Assembly: GCA_037139195.1 (NCBI GenBank)
Contig: JBAXGW010000029.1
Location: 1 to 53,369 of the forward strand
Source: JBAXGW01 sp037139195
GTDB lineage: Bacteria > Bacteroidota > Bacteroidia > Bacteroidales > JAHJDW01
DNA length: 53,369 bases
Direction of reading: 5' to 3'
The position numbers were made by a program, and so were the translations under genes. The notes under the pieces are model-generated. The model saw nothing but the letters and a program-made list of their open reading frames with translations, was not told the DNA's origin and did not search any database. Shown piece by piece: positions 24,918 through 32,429 of the stretch (positions within the stretch are counted from its first letter, which is position 1; each line of letters begins with the position of its first letter).

Positions 24918-26486
24918 TTACAACACATAATACCCTCCTGTTTTCTTGCTCCCTCTTCTTTCTACTATCTTCTTAACAACAAACATCTTAATATATCTAT
25001 CTAGCGTATCAATTGGAATATTATTATTCTTAGAAATTTCATTTAATTGAATACCTGGATTTTCTTTAATTAAGCGGAATACTTTTAATTGCTTTTCATT
25101 TAATCCGTCATTTAATCCGTCATTTAATCCGTCATTTAATCCGTCATTTAATCCGTCATTTAACAAACCAAATTCATTATCCAACAAAGAATACCCAATA
25201 TAACGCGCTGCTCTATCTGCTACAATTGACGACTGAAAAGCACTATTAATAGGCAATACAACCACAAAATAAGTTCTATCTTCATCTGTTTCAAAAATTG
25301 GAGCTGGCGACATATTCTTTTTCATCTCCGACTTTATAGTTGGCATACCAGTTCCTTTAGATTCACACAACCCAATTTCCTTAAAAAAATCACCTATTCT
25401 GCAATTTCGATATCTTCTCGCCCTTACAATTCCTTTATTCAAATCATCTATCTTAACAGACCTATCTAGACCCCCATAATTTATTATTTCTATCTTATTA
25501 GGAAACACTCTTACTTCTATAGGCTCTCTAACTTGATAATTTTTATGATATACAGCATTTACTAATGCTTCTTCAATTGCTAAAAAAGGATAATTCCAAA
25601 TCCTTAGGGCCTCTGCCTGATCTTGTATTTTAATTACTTTTTCCTTCAGCACATAACTTTTAAAATAAGATAAAGCCTGTTTTACTTGCAACTGAATTGG
25701 ACCCGTAATATTCGGACGTTCAATAAATTCGGGACTCCCTTCTCCTCTTGGAAACTCAACCCACTCAATTCGAGAGCGTGGAAAAAAATCTTCGGGATTA
25801 TGATTAAACATTAACAATGCAATGTTTTTAGGAAACATCAATTCTTTAGGACCACTCGTTAAATTTAAAGACGAAAAGAGAGCAATAGACTCCATTTTCT
25901 CCAATCCATCAACTAATTTGCTTTTCGAGGCAATTAAATGCTCTCTTATTAAAAGAGAAGATATATCATTTACCCCTGCATAAGTATTTGCTCTATCATC
26001 AAACGGGATTTGATTTGCCATATTCAGCAATTCTTCTCGTTCATTTTTATTCGCTATAACAGAACTCGAGTATCTTCTAATGTAATAGTGGTATTTCTTT
26101 TCTTTGGCAATAATATTTTCTGGCGCCTCATAAGGTCTACTATTACCCCCAAAAACCCAAAGAATAATTATATTTTGCCCATCAACTTCTTCAACATAAA
26201 GCTTTGCTGCATAATATGGCTTTATAAGATTATTAAAGCCTATCATTTCCCTTTGAATTTTATCTATTTGCCCTTTCTCTAATCCAATAACAGGTCGCTT
26301 AGCCGCACCATTTTCTTCTTCAACTCCAATTAGAATGTACCCTCCTCCAATGTTTTCAAAATCATTTGCAAAAGCACAGATACTTTTAAAAATTGAAATA
26401 GGATTCCATCCTCGTTTAAATTCCAATCTGTCGCTTTCTATCAAGCGACTATTAATGAATTTTTCTAAATTGAGATGAAATGACAT
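24918..26486 (-). CDS. AlbA_2/Schlafen-type putative regulator with NDGL repeats
   Basis: A 522-residue protein. The N-terminal AlbA_2 (divergent Schlafen AAA) domain holds SDRLEFKRGW and a GGGYILIGV-like core. A central HATPase_c_4-type (RecG-like C-terminal) domain holds EALVNAVYHKNY and SKGTGMPTI. Five perfect NDGL repeats follow, then a C-terminal winged helix (NPGIQLNEISKNNNIPIDTLDRYI). The set suggests a nucleic-acid-binding, nucleotide-responsive transcriptional regulator, as in this family generally. I start it at the ATG at 26486, because a TAAATTTG -7 box lies 20 bp upstream, between this start and the in-frame ATG at 26537. It lies between two polysaccharide operons in the same direction. 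Confidence 0.88.
   Translation of the reverse strand: MSFHLNLEKFINSRLIESDRLEFKRGWNPISIFKSICAFANDFENIGGGYILIGVEEENGAAKRPVIGLEKGQIDKIQREMIGFNNLIKPYYAAKLYVEEVDGQNIIILWVFGGNSRPYEAPENIIAKEKKYHYYIRRYSSSVIANKNEREELLNMANQIPFDDRANTYAGVNDISSLLIREHLIASKSKLVDGLEKMESIALFSSLNLTSGPKELMFPKNIALLMFNHNPEDFFPRSRIEWVEFPRGEGSPEFIERPNITGPIQLQVKQALSYFKSYVLKEKVIKIQDQAEALRIWNYPFLAIEEALVNAVYHKNYQVREPIEVRVFPNKIEIINYGGLDRSVKIDDLNKGIVRARRYRNCRIGDFFKEIGLCESKGTGMPTIKSEMKKNMSPAPIFETDEDRTYFVVVLPINSAFQSSIVADRAARYIGYSLLDNEFGLLNDGLNDGLNDGLNDGLNDGLNEKQLKVFRLIKENPGIQLNEISKNNNIPIDTLDRYIKMFVVKKIVERRGSKKTGGYYVL
25097..25162. repeat. Perfect 12-bp coding tandem repeat (NDGL units)
   Basis: Five and a half perfect copies of CATTTAATCCGT lie in the AlbA_2 gene. 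Each unit encodes NDGL on the minus strand, so gain or loss of units by slippage keeps the frame and changes the linker length before the winged helix. Confidence 0.95.
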
Positions 26487-26506
26487 AAAGTAAATATGAT
26501 TATGTG

Positions 26507-26514
26507 CAAATTTA
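26507..26514 (-). promoter_or_regulatory. Candidate -7 box of the AlbA_2 gene
   Basis: The minus strand reads TAAATTTG, an exact TANNTTTG match, with the ATG of 26486 about 20 bp downstream. It decides the start in favour of the shorter product. Confidence 0.5.
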
Positions 26515-26611
26515 ATAAATTCATCACTTATAATCACTATTCTCTAATAAAAATATAATAAAACAAAATTAGCCATTATCTATTCCAAAAAGCAAGATGG
26601 CATTCTAAATT

Positions 26612-26797
26612 ATCAACTCTCCATTGTCAACTGTGCATGGTCAAATTGTCATTGTCAATTGTCCATTATATAACTTGCCTTCGACTCCGCTCAACTTATA
26701 ATTATCCGTTGTCAATTATCATTTGTCCATTCTCAATTGTCCATTCTCAATTGTCAACTGTCCATTGTCCATTGTCCATTGTCCATTCTCCATAGTC
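26612..26797. repeat. Heptanucleotide array 2 with embedded GC-rich element
   Basis: More than 20 units of 7 bp (TCAATTG, TCCATTG, TCAACTG, TCATTTG and variants), including four consecutive perfect TCCATTG units near 26760. At 26673-26697 the array is interrupted by a GC-rich element (CTTGCCTTCGACTCCGCTCA). The junction block 26661-26686 recurs at 28322-28347. Confidence 0.9.
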
Positions 26798-26847
26798 TAT
26801 ATTTAAAAAAAATTATCAATAATTATTCTGTATTGAATAAAAAACAC

Positions 26848-26855
26848 TAATTTTG
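26848..26855 (+). promoter_or_regulatory. Candidate -7 box of the second AAA_14 ATPase
   Basis: TAATTTTG matches TANNTTTG and lies 19 bp before the ATG at 26874, beyond the end of heptad array 2. Confidence 0.45.
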
Positions 26856-26873
26856 TTCAATAGAACCAAATAA

Positions 26874-28145
26874 ATGATTAGAAATATACTTTATCAGCAA
26901 CAAGAAGAGAGAAATGGTTTAATGCAACAGGCATATATTCCACGAATTAATGATGATTCCATTCCAGATTTCTTGAAAACTACTTTAATAAAACTAATAA
27001 CAGGACCACGTAGATCGGGAAAGTCTGTTATTGCTTTACAGTTACTTAAAAATCAAAACTTTGCTTATCTTAATTTTGATGATGATTTGCTTTTAAAACA
27101 TTTTGATGAAGATTCCGTAATTCAAAGTTTAAATGATATTTACAATGGGTTTACACATCTTTTATTAGATGAAATACAAAATATGCCTAATTGGGAATTA
27201 TGGGTTAATAAATTATATCGCAGAGGCATGAACCTAGTCATTACAGGATCAAATTCCAAATTGCTTTCGCACGAAATGGCGTCTACACTTACTGGGAGAT
27301 TTATACAAATTACCGTTTTACCATTTAGTTTTTCAGAAACAATGCGATTTAATGAACCATCCTTACTAGCCAAAACAAATGCTACACCTATTGAAACTGG
27401 CAAAATTTTAGGATTGTTGCATACTTACTTATTTAATGGAGGATTTCCTGAAGTGGTAATAAATCCAGGAATATTAAAAAACTATCTAACCTCTCTTTTC
27501 GACTCAATCTTACTTAAAGATATTTTGAAGCGATTTCGTATTCGTCAAACGCAACAACTCTATGATATATCAAATTTCTTATTATCAAACTACACAAATC
27601 TATTTTCTTTTAATTTAGTCAAAGAGAATTTAAACTTCAACAGTGTTGCCACAGTTCAAAAATTTATTGGATATCTAGAAGAACCCTATTTATTTCAACA
27701 TATCACACGATACGATAATAAAATAAAAAATCAACAAAAAGCTGCTCGGAAAATATATATTATCGACAATGGATTTGTTAAAGCACGTTCATTTGAATTA
27801 TCGCCAAACTACGGGCGTTTACTAGAAAATCTTGTTTTTATTGAGCTGCTACGACGTGACTTAAAACCTGAATTAGATTTGTTCTATTATCGCACTCGCA
27901 ACGACCGTGAAATTGATTTTTTGGTTCGCAAAGGACATCGAGTTGAGCAATTAATTCAAGTATGTTACGATATCAATCAACCCAAAACCTACAAACGAGA
28001 AATTGATGCCTTAATAGAAGCTGCAAGTGAATTGAAATGCGATGACCTTTTAATGTTGACATGGGATAAAGAGGAATTAATAGTAGTAAACAAATTAACA
28101 ATTACGCTTATTCCTGCTTATAAGTGGCTAATCAACATTAAATAG
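26874..28145 (+). CDS. AAA+ ATPase of the AAA_14/DUF4143 family
   Basis: A 423-residue protein with Walker A GPRRSGKS (residues 44-51), Walker B HLLLDE (ending residues 99-100), the sensor VITGSNS, and the family motif LTGRFIQITVLPFSF. The C-terminal DUF4143 domain keeps REIDFLV but has QVCYD where an ExK pair is expected, so the nuclease-like site appears degenerate, unlike the ATPase at 8945. It is the only plus-strand gene between 18.7 and 34 kb and is enclosed by heptad arrays with duplicated composite elements, which suggests independent acquisition. Confidence 0.9.
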   Translation: MIRNILYQQQEERNGLMQQAYIPRINDDSIPDFLKTTLIKLITGPRRSGKSVIALQLLKNQNFAYLNFDDDLLLKHFDEDSVIQSLNDIYNGFTHLLLDEIQNMPNWELWVNKLYRRGMNLVITGSNSKLLSHEMASTLTGRFIQITVLPFSFSETMRFNEPSLLAKTNATPIETGKILGLLHTYLFNGGFPEVVINPGILKNYLTSLFDSILLKDILKRFRIRQTQQLYDISNFLLSNYTNLFSFNLVKENLNFNSVATVQKFIGYLEEPYLFQHITRYDNKIKNQQKAARKIYIIDNGFVKARSFELSPNYGRLLENLVFIELLRRDLKPELDLFYYRTRNDREIDFLVRKGHRVEQLIQVCYDINQPKTYKREIDALIEAASELKCDDLLMLTWDKEELIVVNKLTITLIPAYKWLINIK

Positions 28146-28177
28146 TGTTTGTCCTTAATGCCCTTTATAAACTCAAT

Positions 28178-28445
28178 TGTAAATTATCCATTGTCAATTA
28201 TCAATTATCATTTGTCCATTCTCAATTATCAATTCTCCATTCCCAATTATCAATTCTCTACTTTAAAAACTTTATAACTTTATACTTTACAAACTCAATT
28301 GTCCATTATCAATTCTCCATTGTCCATTATATAACTTGCCTTCGACTCACTTCGGTTTCGCTCAGCGAACACCGCTCAGTCAACGGATACTTATAATTAT
28401 CCATTGTCAATTCTCAATTGTCAACTGTCCATTGTCAATTATCCA
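28178..28445. repeat. Heptanucleotide array 3 with embedded elements
   Basis: Heptad units at 28178-28260, 28290-28333 and 28395-28445 are interrupted by AACTTTATA-type units (28262-28288) and by a long GC-rich element (28334-28391, containing GCTCAGCGAACACCGCTCAG). The array ends inside the 3' end of the minus-strand GT2 gene. Confidence 0.9.
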
Positions 28446-29410
28446 TTCTCAATAAATTTCTCCGGATCATAAACCCTCCCAAGCTTATTTTTAAATGCAT
28501 GGAATATCGCTATCATTTCAGTATCTGGAGAAGGCTTATAAAAAAACAAGGAACTCAAAAAGCATTTTAACAATCTAATAAAAAAAACTTTTCGCCCACC
28601 CATTTTATTTATTATATCCGATTTTGATACGTCAAAATGATGGATTTGCAACCAAGTGAAATTTCTTCTGTTATAGTATTGCTGAATTGGTTTTAATCCC
28701 TTATTTTTTTCAAATGATGCCGACCCTTCATGGTAAACAATAGAATTATTTACTATAAATGAAGAAATATTAAATTCCTTCTTCAAACGGAAACAGTATT
28801 CTAATTCCTCGGCATACAAGAAAAAGCGTTCTGACATAAATCCCACTTTTTTTAAAACACTCATTGGAATAAAAATACTCGCTCCATTTACATCTGCAAC
28901 TTTTCGTAACTTCCCATATTTTTCGATGTGATGCAAAACATCAATTTTTGGCAAATTATTATAAATACTTTTAATATCAAGTTCTCCACTATCATTCAAC
29001 TCATAACCGCCTGAAAACTCGACAAATTTAGTGATTTGATTTACAATAACACTTCCAAAAATTCCTTCGCCATTTTGCTGCCATGAACTAACTAAGGATG
29101 ACAATGAGTCCTTCTCAGCAATTGCATCATTATTCAAAACCCAAACAGCATCAAATTCTTCTTTAATCGCACTATCAACTACCAAACTATTTCCTCCTGC
29201 ATACCCAAGATTTGATTTTGATTTCACTACTCTAACCTCAGGAAATTTAGCCTCTATTAGCTGAATTGAGCCATCTGTGGAAGCATTATCAACAACAACA
29301 ATTTCAAATTGCTTATAATCTAATAGTAGTAATGAATTAATACAGCGAATGGTATCCGATGCATTATTCCAGTTTAAAACAGAGATTATAACCGAAGGAT
29401 TAGAATTCAT
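28439..29410 (-). CDS. GT2 family glycosyltransferase (rhamnosyltransferase-like)
   Basis: A 323-residue GT-A enzyme with SVLNWNNASDTIRCI, VVDNASTDGS, SNLGYAGGN and LNNDA as the metal-binding segment. The NW-N/NNASTD/GYAGGN set is typical of the WbbL-like GT2 subgroup, of which rhamnosyltransferases are the best known; the actual sugar is not determined. A late EGSASFEKNKGLKPIQQYYNRRN block is also typical. It overlaps the upstream GT2 gene by 4 bp (ATGA). The last residues (ENG) and the stop are encoded by heptad repeat sequence. Confidence 0.92.
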   Translation of the reverse strand: MNSNPSVIISVLNWNNASDTIRCINSLLLLDYKQFEIVVVDNASTDGSIQLIEAKFPEVRVVKSKSNLGYAGGNSLVVDSAIKEEFDAVWVLNNDAIAEKDSLSSLVSSWQQNGEGIFGSVIVNQITKFVEFSGGYELNDSGELDIKSIYNNLPKIDVLHHIEKYGKLRKVADVNGASIFIPMSVLKKVGFMSERFFLYAEELEYCFRLKKEFNISSFIVNNSIVYHEGSASFEKNKGLKPIQQYYNRRNFTWLQIHHFDVSKSDIINKMGGRKVFFIRLLKCFLSSLFFYKPSPDTEMIAIFHAFKNKLGRVYDPEKFIENG

Positions 29411-30240
29411 CTTACAAAAATAGATTTAATTTTTCTAAAAGGAATCAACAAAATTCGACCTATTTTATAATCCAAGCTATTTTTAATATCAATAAACGAT
29501 TTTTTATATGCATTCAACCCTTGTACCTGCTCCAAAAGAGAAATTGAATCGGGCAAATACTGCAAATAGAGATCTATATGTTTTTTAATAATCTTGCGTC
29601 TTAAAACATTTAATTTCACAGGATCAATAGACGAGTTTCTTGATACATCTCTTAAACGATAATAAAACAACTTTTCGGGTATTCTATATACTTTGCCTCC
29701 CAATTCGAGCATACTCAACCAAAAATCCCAATCTTCGAATCCTTCCTTTAAATTAATGTCGTAACCCGCTGTTTTAATGTAATCCTCTTTTCTATACATT
29801 CCACTTACAACAATCAAATTAGTTAATAACATTTTTTTCATTGTAAACTCTTCAATATCCCAAGCTCCATTCTCTCCGAAAAATTCTACTTCTGGATAAA
29901 CAATGCCAATATTATTTTGAATATCTAAAATACGCACAGCCTTTTCAATATATGTATCTGCAATTCTATCATCTGCATCTAATGGTAGAATATAAATACC
30001 CGTAGAATTTGCAATAGCAGTATTTCTTGCAGCGCAAACACCTTGGTTTTTAGTAGTAATTACTTTTACATGAGGTTTGTTATAATTATTCAATTTTTCA
30101 TTCGTCAACTCATCGGTTGACCCATCATTTACAATAATGATTTCAAAATCACGAAAAGTAGATTCAAAAACTGAATCAACAGCCTCATCAATAAATTCTC
30201 CTAAATTATAACAAGGTATTATAACACTAACTTTCACCAT
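29407..30240 (-). CDS. GT2 family glycosyltransferase
   Basis: A 277-residue GT-A enzyme: SVIIPCYNLGEFIDEAV, VNDGSTDE, NQGVCAARNTAI and LDADD. It also has the acceptor-side block GFEDWDFWLSM, the ED-x-D-x-W segment common in GT2 enzymes of capsule loci. It is short and ends with a basic tail (IPFRKIKSIFVR). It overlaps the downstream GT2 gene by 4 bp, so the pair is translationally coupled. A heptad array begins 13 bp upstream of its start. Confidence 0.93.
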   Translation of the reverse strand: MVKVSVIIPCYNLGEFIDEAVDSVFESTFRDFEIIIVNDGSTDELTNEKLNNYNKPHVKVITTKNQGVCAARNTAIANSTGIYILPLDADDRIADTYIEKAVRILDIQNNIGIVYPEVEFFGENGAWDIEEFTMKKMLLTNLIVVSGMYRKEDYIKTAGYDINLKEGFEDWDFWLSMLELGGKVYRIPEKLFYYRLRDVSRNSSIDPVKLNVLRRKIIKKHIDLYLQYLPDSISLLEQVQGLNAYKKSFIDIKNSLDYKIGRILLIPFRKIKSIFVR

Positions 30241-30252
30241 AACTACTTTTTA

Positions 30253-30570
30253 AATTGACAAGTGATAATTGACAATTGATAATTATTTAATTTCTTTAGT
30301 TTTGTCTATTCTCATTTATCCATTGTAACTTGTCAACTGTCCATTCTCAATTGTCCATTGTCATTTATCCATTCTCAATTGTCGATTATCCATTTCTAAT
30401 TCTTAACTGTCAATTATCAATTGTCCATTGCCAATTATTCATTGTCCATTCTCAATTATCCATTGTCAACTGTCCATTGTCATTTGTCCATTCTCAACTG
30501 TCCATTGTCATTTGTCCATTGCCAATTATTCATTGTCCATTCTCAATTATCCATTGTCATTTGTCCATTA
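30253..30570. repeat. Heptanucleotide array 4, with an inverted segment
   Basis: The segment 30253-30286 carries the complementary orientation (CAATTGA type). From 30310 the plus orientation runs for over 30 units of nearly strict 7-bp period (TCAATTG, TCCATTG, TCATTTG, TCAACTG, CCAATTA). No stop codon arises in the plus frames, which produces meaningless ORFs. The array ends with the stop codon of the four-helix-bundle gene (30568-30570). Confidence 0.92.
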
Positions 30571-30927
30571 CCTCCTCACCGATTCCTTCGAACTTTTAAC
30601 AATACTAATCAAAAGTCGAATAAGCTCTTTGCTTGGATCAATAATTTTATCAAATTGAATTTCATTAATATATTGAGTATCTTTCAACAACATTAACCAA
30701 TACTCCGTTTCATTTGCTTCTTTTAACGCAATATTCATTTTATTTATGAAGTCCGCTTTCGATTGAGCATGCTCAGCCTCTTTAATCAATGCACCAATAG
30801 CAGTTCCACTCCTTAATAATTGTTTTGATAATACATACTCTTTCTTATCAGCAACTAAATACTTATATAATTTAATAGTTTCTAATGCAAAACTATACGA
30901 CTTGTTCATTACAATATTTTCCTTCAT
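30568..30927 (-). CDS. Four-helix-bundle (S23-type) protein
   Basis: A 119-residue protein of the four-helix-bundle family first seen in 23S rRNA intervening sequences and related to the Avd accessory proteins of diversity-generating retroelements. Family marks are MKENIV, SYSFALETIKLYKYL, EYVLSKQLLRSGTAIGALIKEAEHAQSK-x-DF and NETEYWLMLL. I start it at the ATG at 30927, where the family consensus begins; the upstream in-frame ATGs (30945, 30933) are in repeat-derived sequence. The protein is small, basic and helical, with no known enzymatic activity; nucleic-acid binding is the usual proposal. Heptad arrays lie on both sides and one supplies its stop codon. Confidence 0.88.
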   Translation of the reverse strand: MKENIVMNKSYSFALETIKLYKYLVADKKEYVLSKQLLRSGTAIGALIKEAEHAQSKADFINKMNIALKEANETEYWLMLLKDTQYINEIQFDKIIDPSKELIRLLISIVKSSKESVRR

Positions 30928-30950
30928 TGACATCCAATTATTCATTATTA

Positions 30951-31126
30951 ATTATCCATTGTCAATTCTCAATTGTCCATTCTTATTTGTCAATTCTTAA
31001 TTATCCATTGTCACTTGTCAACTGTCCATTGTCCATTCTTATTTGTCCATTATCCATTGTCACTTATCCATTCCCAATTGTCCATTGTCATTTGTCCATT
31101 GTCAATTCTTATTTGTCCATTCTCAT
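30951..31126. repeat. Heptanucleotide array 5
   Basis: About 25 units of 7 bp (TCCATTG, TCAATTC, TTATTTG, TCACTTA, CCAATTG variants), in plus orientation, between the start of the four-helix-bundle gene and the end of the GT2 gene at 31123. The stop of that gene (TCA on the plus strand, 31123-31125) is part of a TCTCATT unit. Confidence 0.9.
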
Positions 31127-32178
31127 TTTCCAAAAACCTTCCTTCTACTCTCATACAGACATCTTGAAAACAAATGCGCTTTCATTTCTCTAGATATATC
31201 TTTCGACCTCCTAAACATGCTTGTTTTGAAAAGGATGAATACACTTAAACCCAAATTTGCATTCAACCTGCAAATTTCATAAAATTTATTCGATAAATAA
31301 TTATTCAAGTCACTCCCAAATATCTTATATTTGGCATCTTGACTTATTAATAATTCCATCCATTTTTTTATTTCTTTTATTTGCGAAATGCTTAAACCAT
31401 CAAAAGCAAATCTAATCGATTTATGTAATTTTAACTCTACTTTAGTTGGATTAATTCCAATTGAATTTAACTGAGAGATTATTATCTTATCAGTATATTC
31501 ATCAATCTTATCTTTTCTAACCTTACTTATTCCTGTATTTATTTCTCTATATTTAACCAAATAATCGGGCAAATTCCATATTATATTATTTCTTGCAATA
31601 TCAACAAACAATCGATATTCTTCTCCAGGTGCGCACCCTTTTACTAAGGGTCTATATAAAAATTGTTTAATTAGCTCTGTTTTCATCATAACTGAAGAAT
31701 GAAGAAAAAAATTATTGAATAGCAACAAAGGTCTGAAATATTCAGGCTTTGCATTTAATTCTCCTCTTCCTATTTCAACACCATGTTCATCAATAAAATA
31801 AAATGCACTACCCACAGCACCATAATCAGGATTTCTGTCCATAAACTCAACTTGCTTTTGAAGCCTATCAGGCAATGCAATATCATCACTATCCAATACT
31901 GCAATATATTTTCCTTGCGAGTAATGTACAGCACGATTTCGCGAATATACAATTCCTTCATTTTGACCATTAGAAAAAACTTTTATTCTTTCGTCCTTTA
32001 CTGCATAACTATTTGCAATTTTTAATGTATCATCAGTAGATCCATCATCAATAACTATCAGTTCCCAATTACTATATGTCTGGCATAAAACACTTTCAAT
32101 GCTTTCAGCAATGTACTTGCTGGCATTAAATGCTATCATATTTACTGATACCAAATTTTGCGAAAACTCCATTTTCAA
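31123..32178 (-). CDS. GT2 family glycosyltransferase
   Basis: A 351-residue GT-A enzyme: LVSVNMIAFNASKYIAESIESVL, IDDGSTDDT, NEGIVYSRNRAV and the metal site LDSDD, then the acceptor block CAPGEEYRLFVDIA. The C-terminal 120 residues are helical and basic (RRSKDISREMK). An alternative start two codons downstream is possible. It is a single-gene unit: upstream is a 250-bp gap with an inverted GC-rich element, downstream a heptad array that provides its stop. Confidence 0.92.
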   Translation of the reverse strand: MKMEFSQNLVSVNMIAFNASKYIAESIESVLCQTYSNWELIVIDDGSTDDTLKIANSYAVKDERIKVFSNGQNEGIVYSRNRAVHYSQGKYIAVLDSDDIALPDRLQKQVEFMDRNPDYGAVGSAFYFIDEHGVEIGRGELNAKPEYFRPLLLFNNFFLHSSVMMKTELIKQFLYRPLVKGCAPGEEYRLFVDIARNNIIWNLPDYLVKYREINTGISKVRKDKIDEYTDKIIISQLNSIGINPTKVELKLHKSIRFAFDGLSISQIKEIKKWMELLISQDAKYKIFGSDLNNYLSNKFYEICRLNANLGLSVFILFKTSMFRRSKDISREMKAHLFSRCLYESRRKVFGK

Positions 32179-32231
32179 TTTTTAATTATAATCAAACTTA
32201 AATCTTCAAGCTCTTTATTCATTCTCTTGAT

Positions 32232-32303
32232 AGACTTCGACTACAGCCTAGTTTGAACTTCTGAAAGGCTCAATATGCAGACACTCTGAGCGAAGTCGAA
32301 GCG
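32232..32303. repeat. Inverted GC-rich element pair
   Basis: ACTTCGACT near 32232 and AGCGAAGTCGAAGC near 32289-32303 are inverted copies of the CTTCGACT/GCTCAG element, about 50 bp apart. They form a possible stem-loop between the GT2 gene start and the AAA ATPase gene end. Confidence 0.6.
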
Positions 32304-32364
32304 TATATAGCTAACGTATTTAAGAAACACCTTGCAGATTCAAGAACATTACATAATTATTAAT

Positions 32365-32425
32365 TTCACATTATCAATCATCACATTTTCAAATTATCAA
32401 ACCATCAAATTATCAAATCAACAAA
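32365..32425. repeat. AAATTATCA-type short array
   Basis: Seven or so units of 8-9 bp (AAATTATC, AAACCATC, CACATTTTC, AAATCAAC) run up to the stop of the ATPase gene at 32430. This is a fourth repeat type, different from the heptads a kilobase to the left. Confidence 0.7.
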
Positions 32426-32429
32426 TTTA

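Noticed and set aside
26487..26537. Upstream ATG at 26537 for the AlbA_2-type gene
   Set aside because: The TAAATTTG -7 box at 26507-26514 lies downstream of it, and the family N-terminus fits the ATG at 26486.
28145..28396. Plus-strand ORF rich in LSIV/HSQ residues
   Set aside because: It is a read-through of heptad array 3; the heptapeptide-like periodicity follows from the 7-nt repeat and not from a protein.
30330..30696. Three overlapping plus-strand ORFs in all frames
   Set aside because: All three frames of heptad array 4 are open because the units contain no stop codon. The translations are the same degenerate repeat in three phases.
30253..31126. CRISPR array
   Set aside because: The repeats have a 7-bp period with no unique spacers and no cas genes; they are short tandem arrays.
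30885..31282. Further plus-strand ORFs
   Set aside because: They are products of heptad array 5 and the antisense of the GT2 gene.
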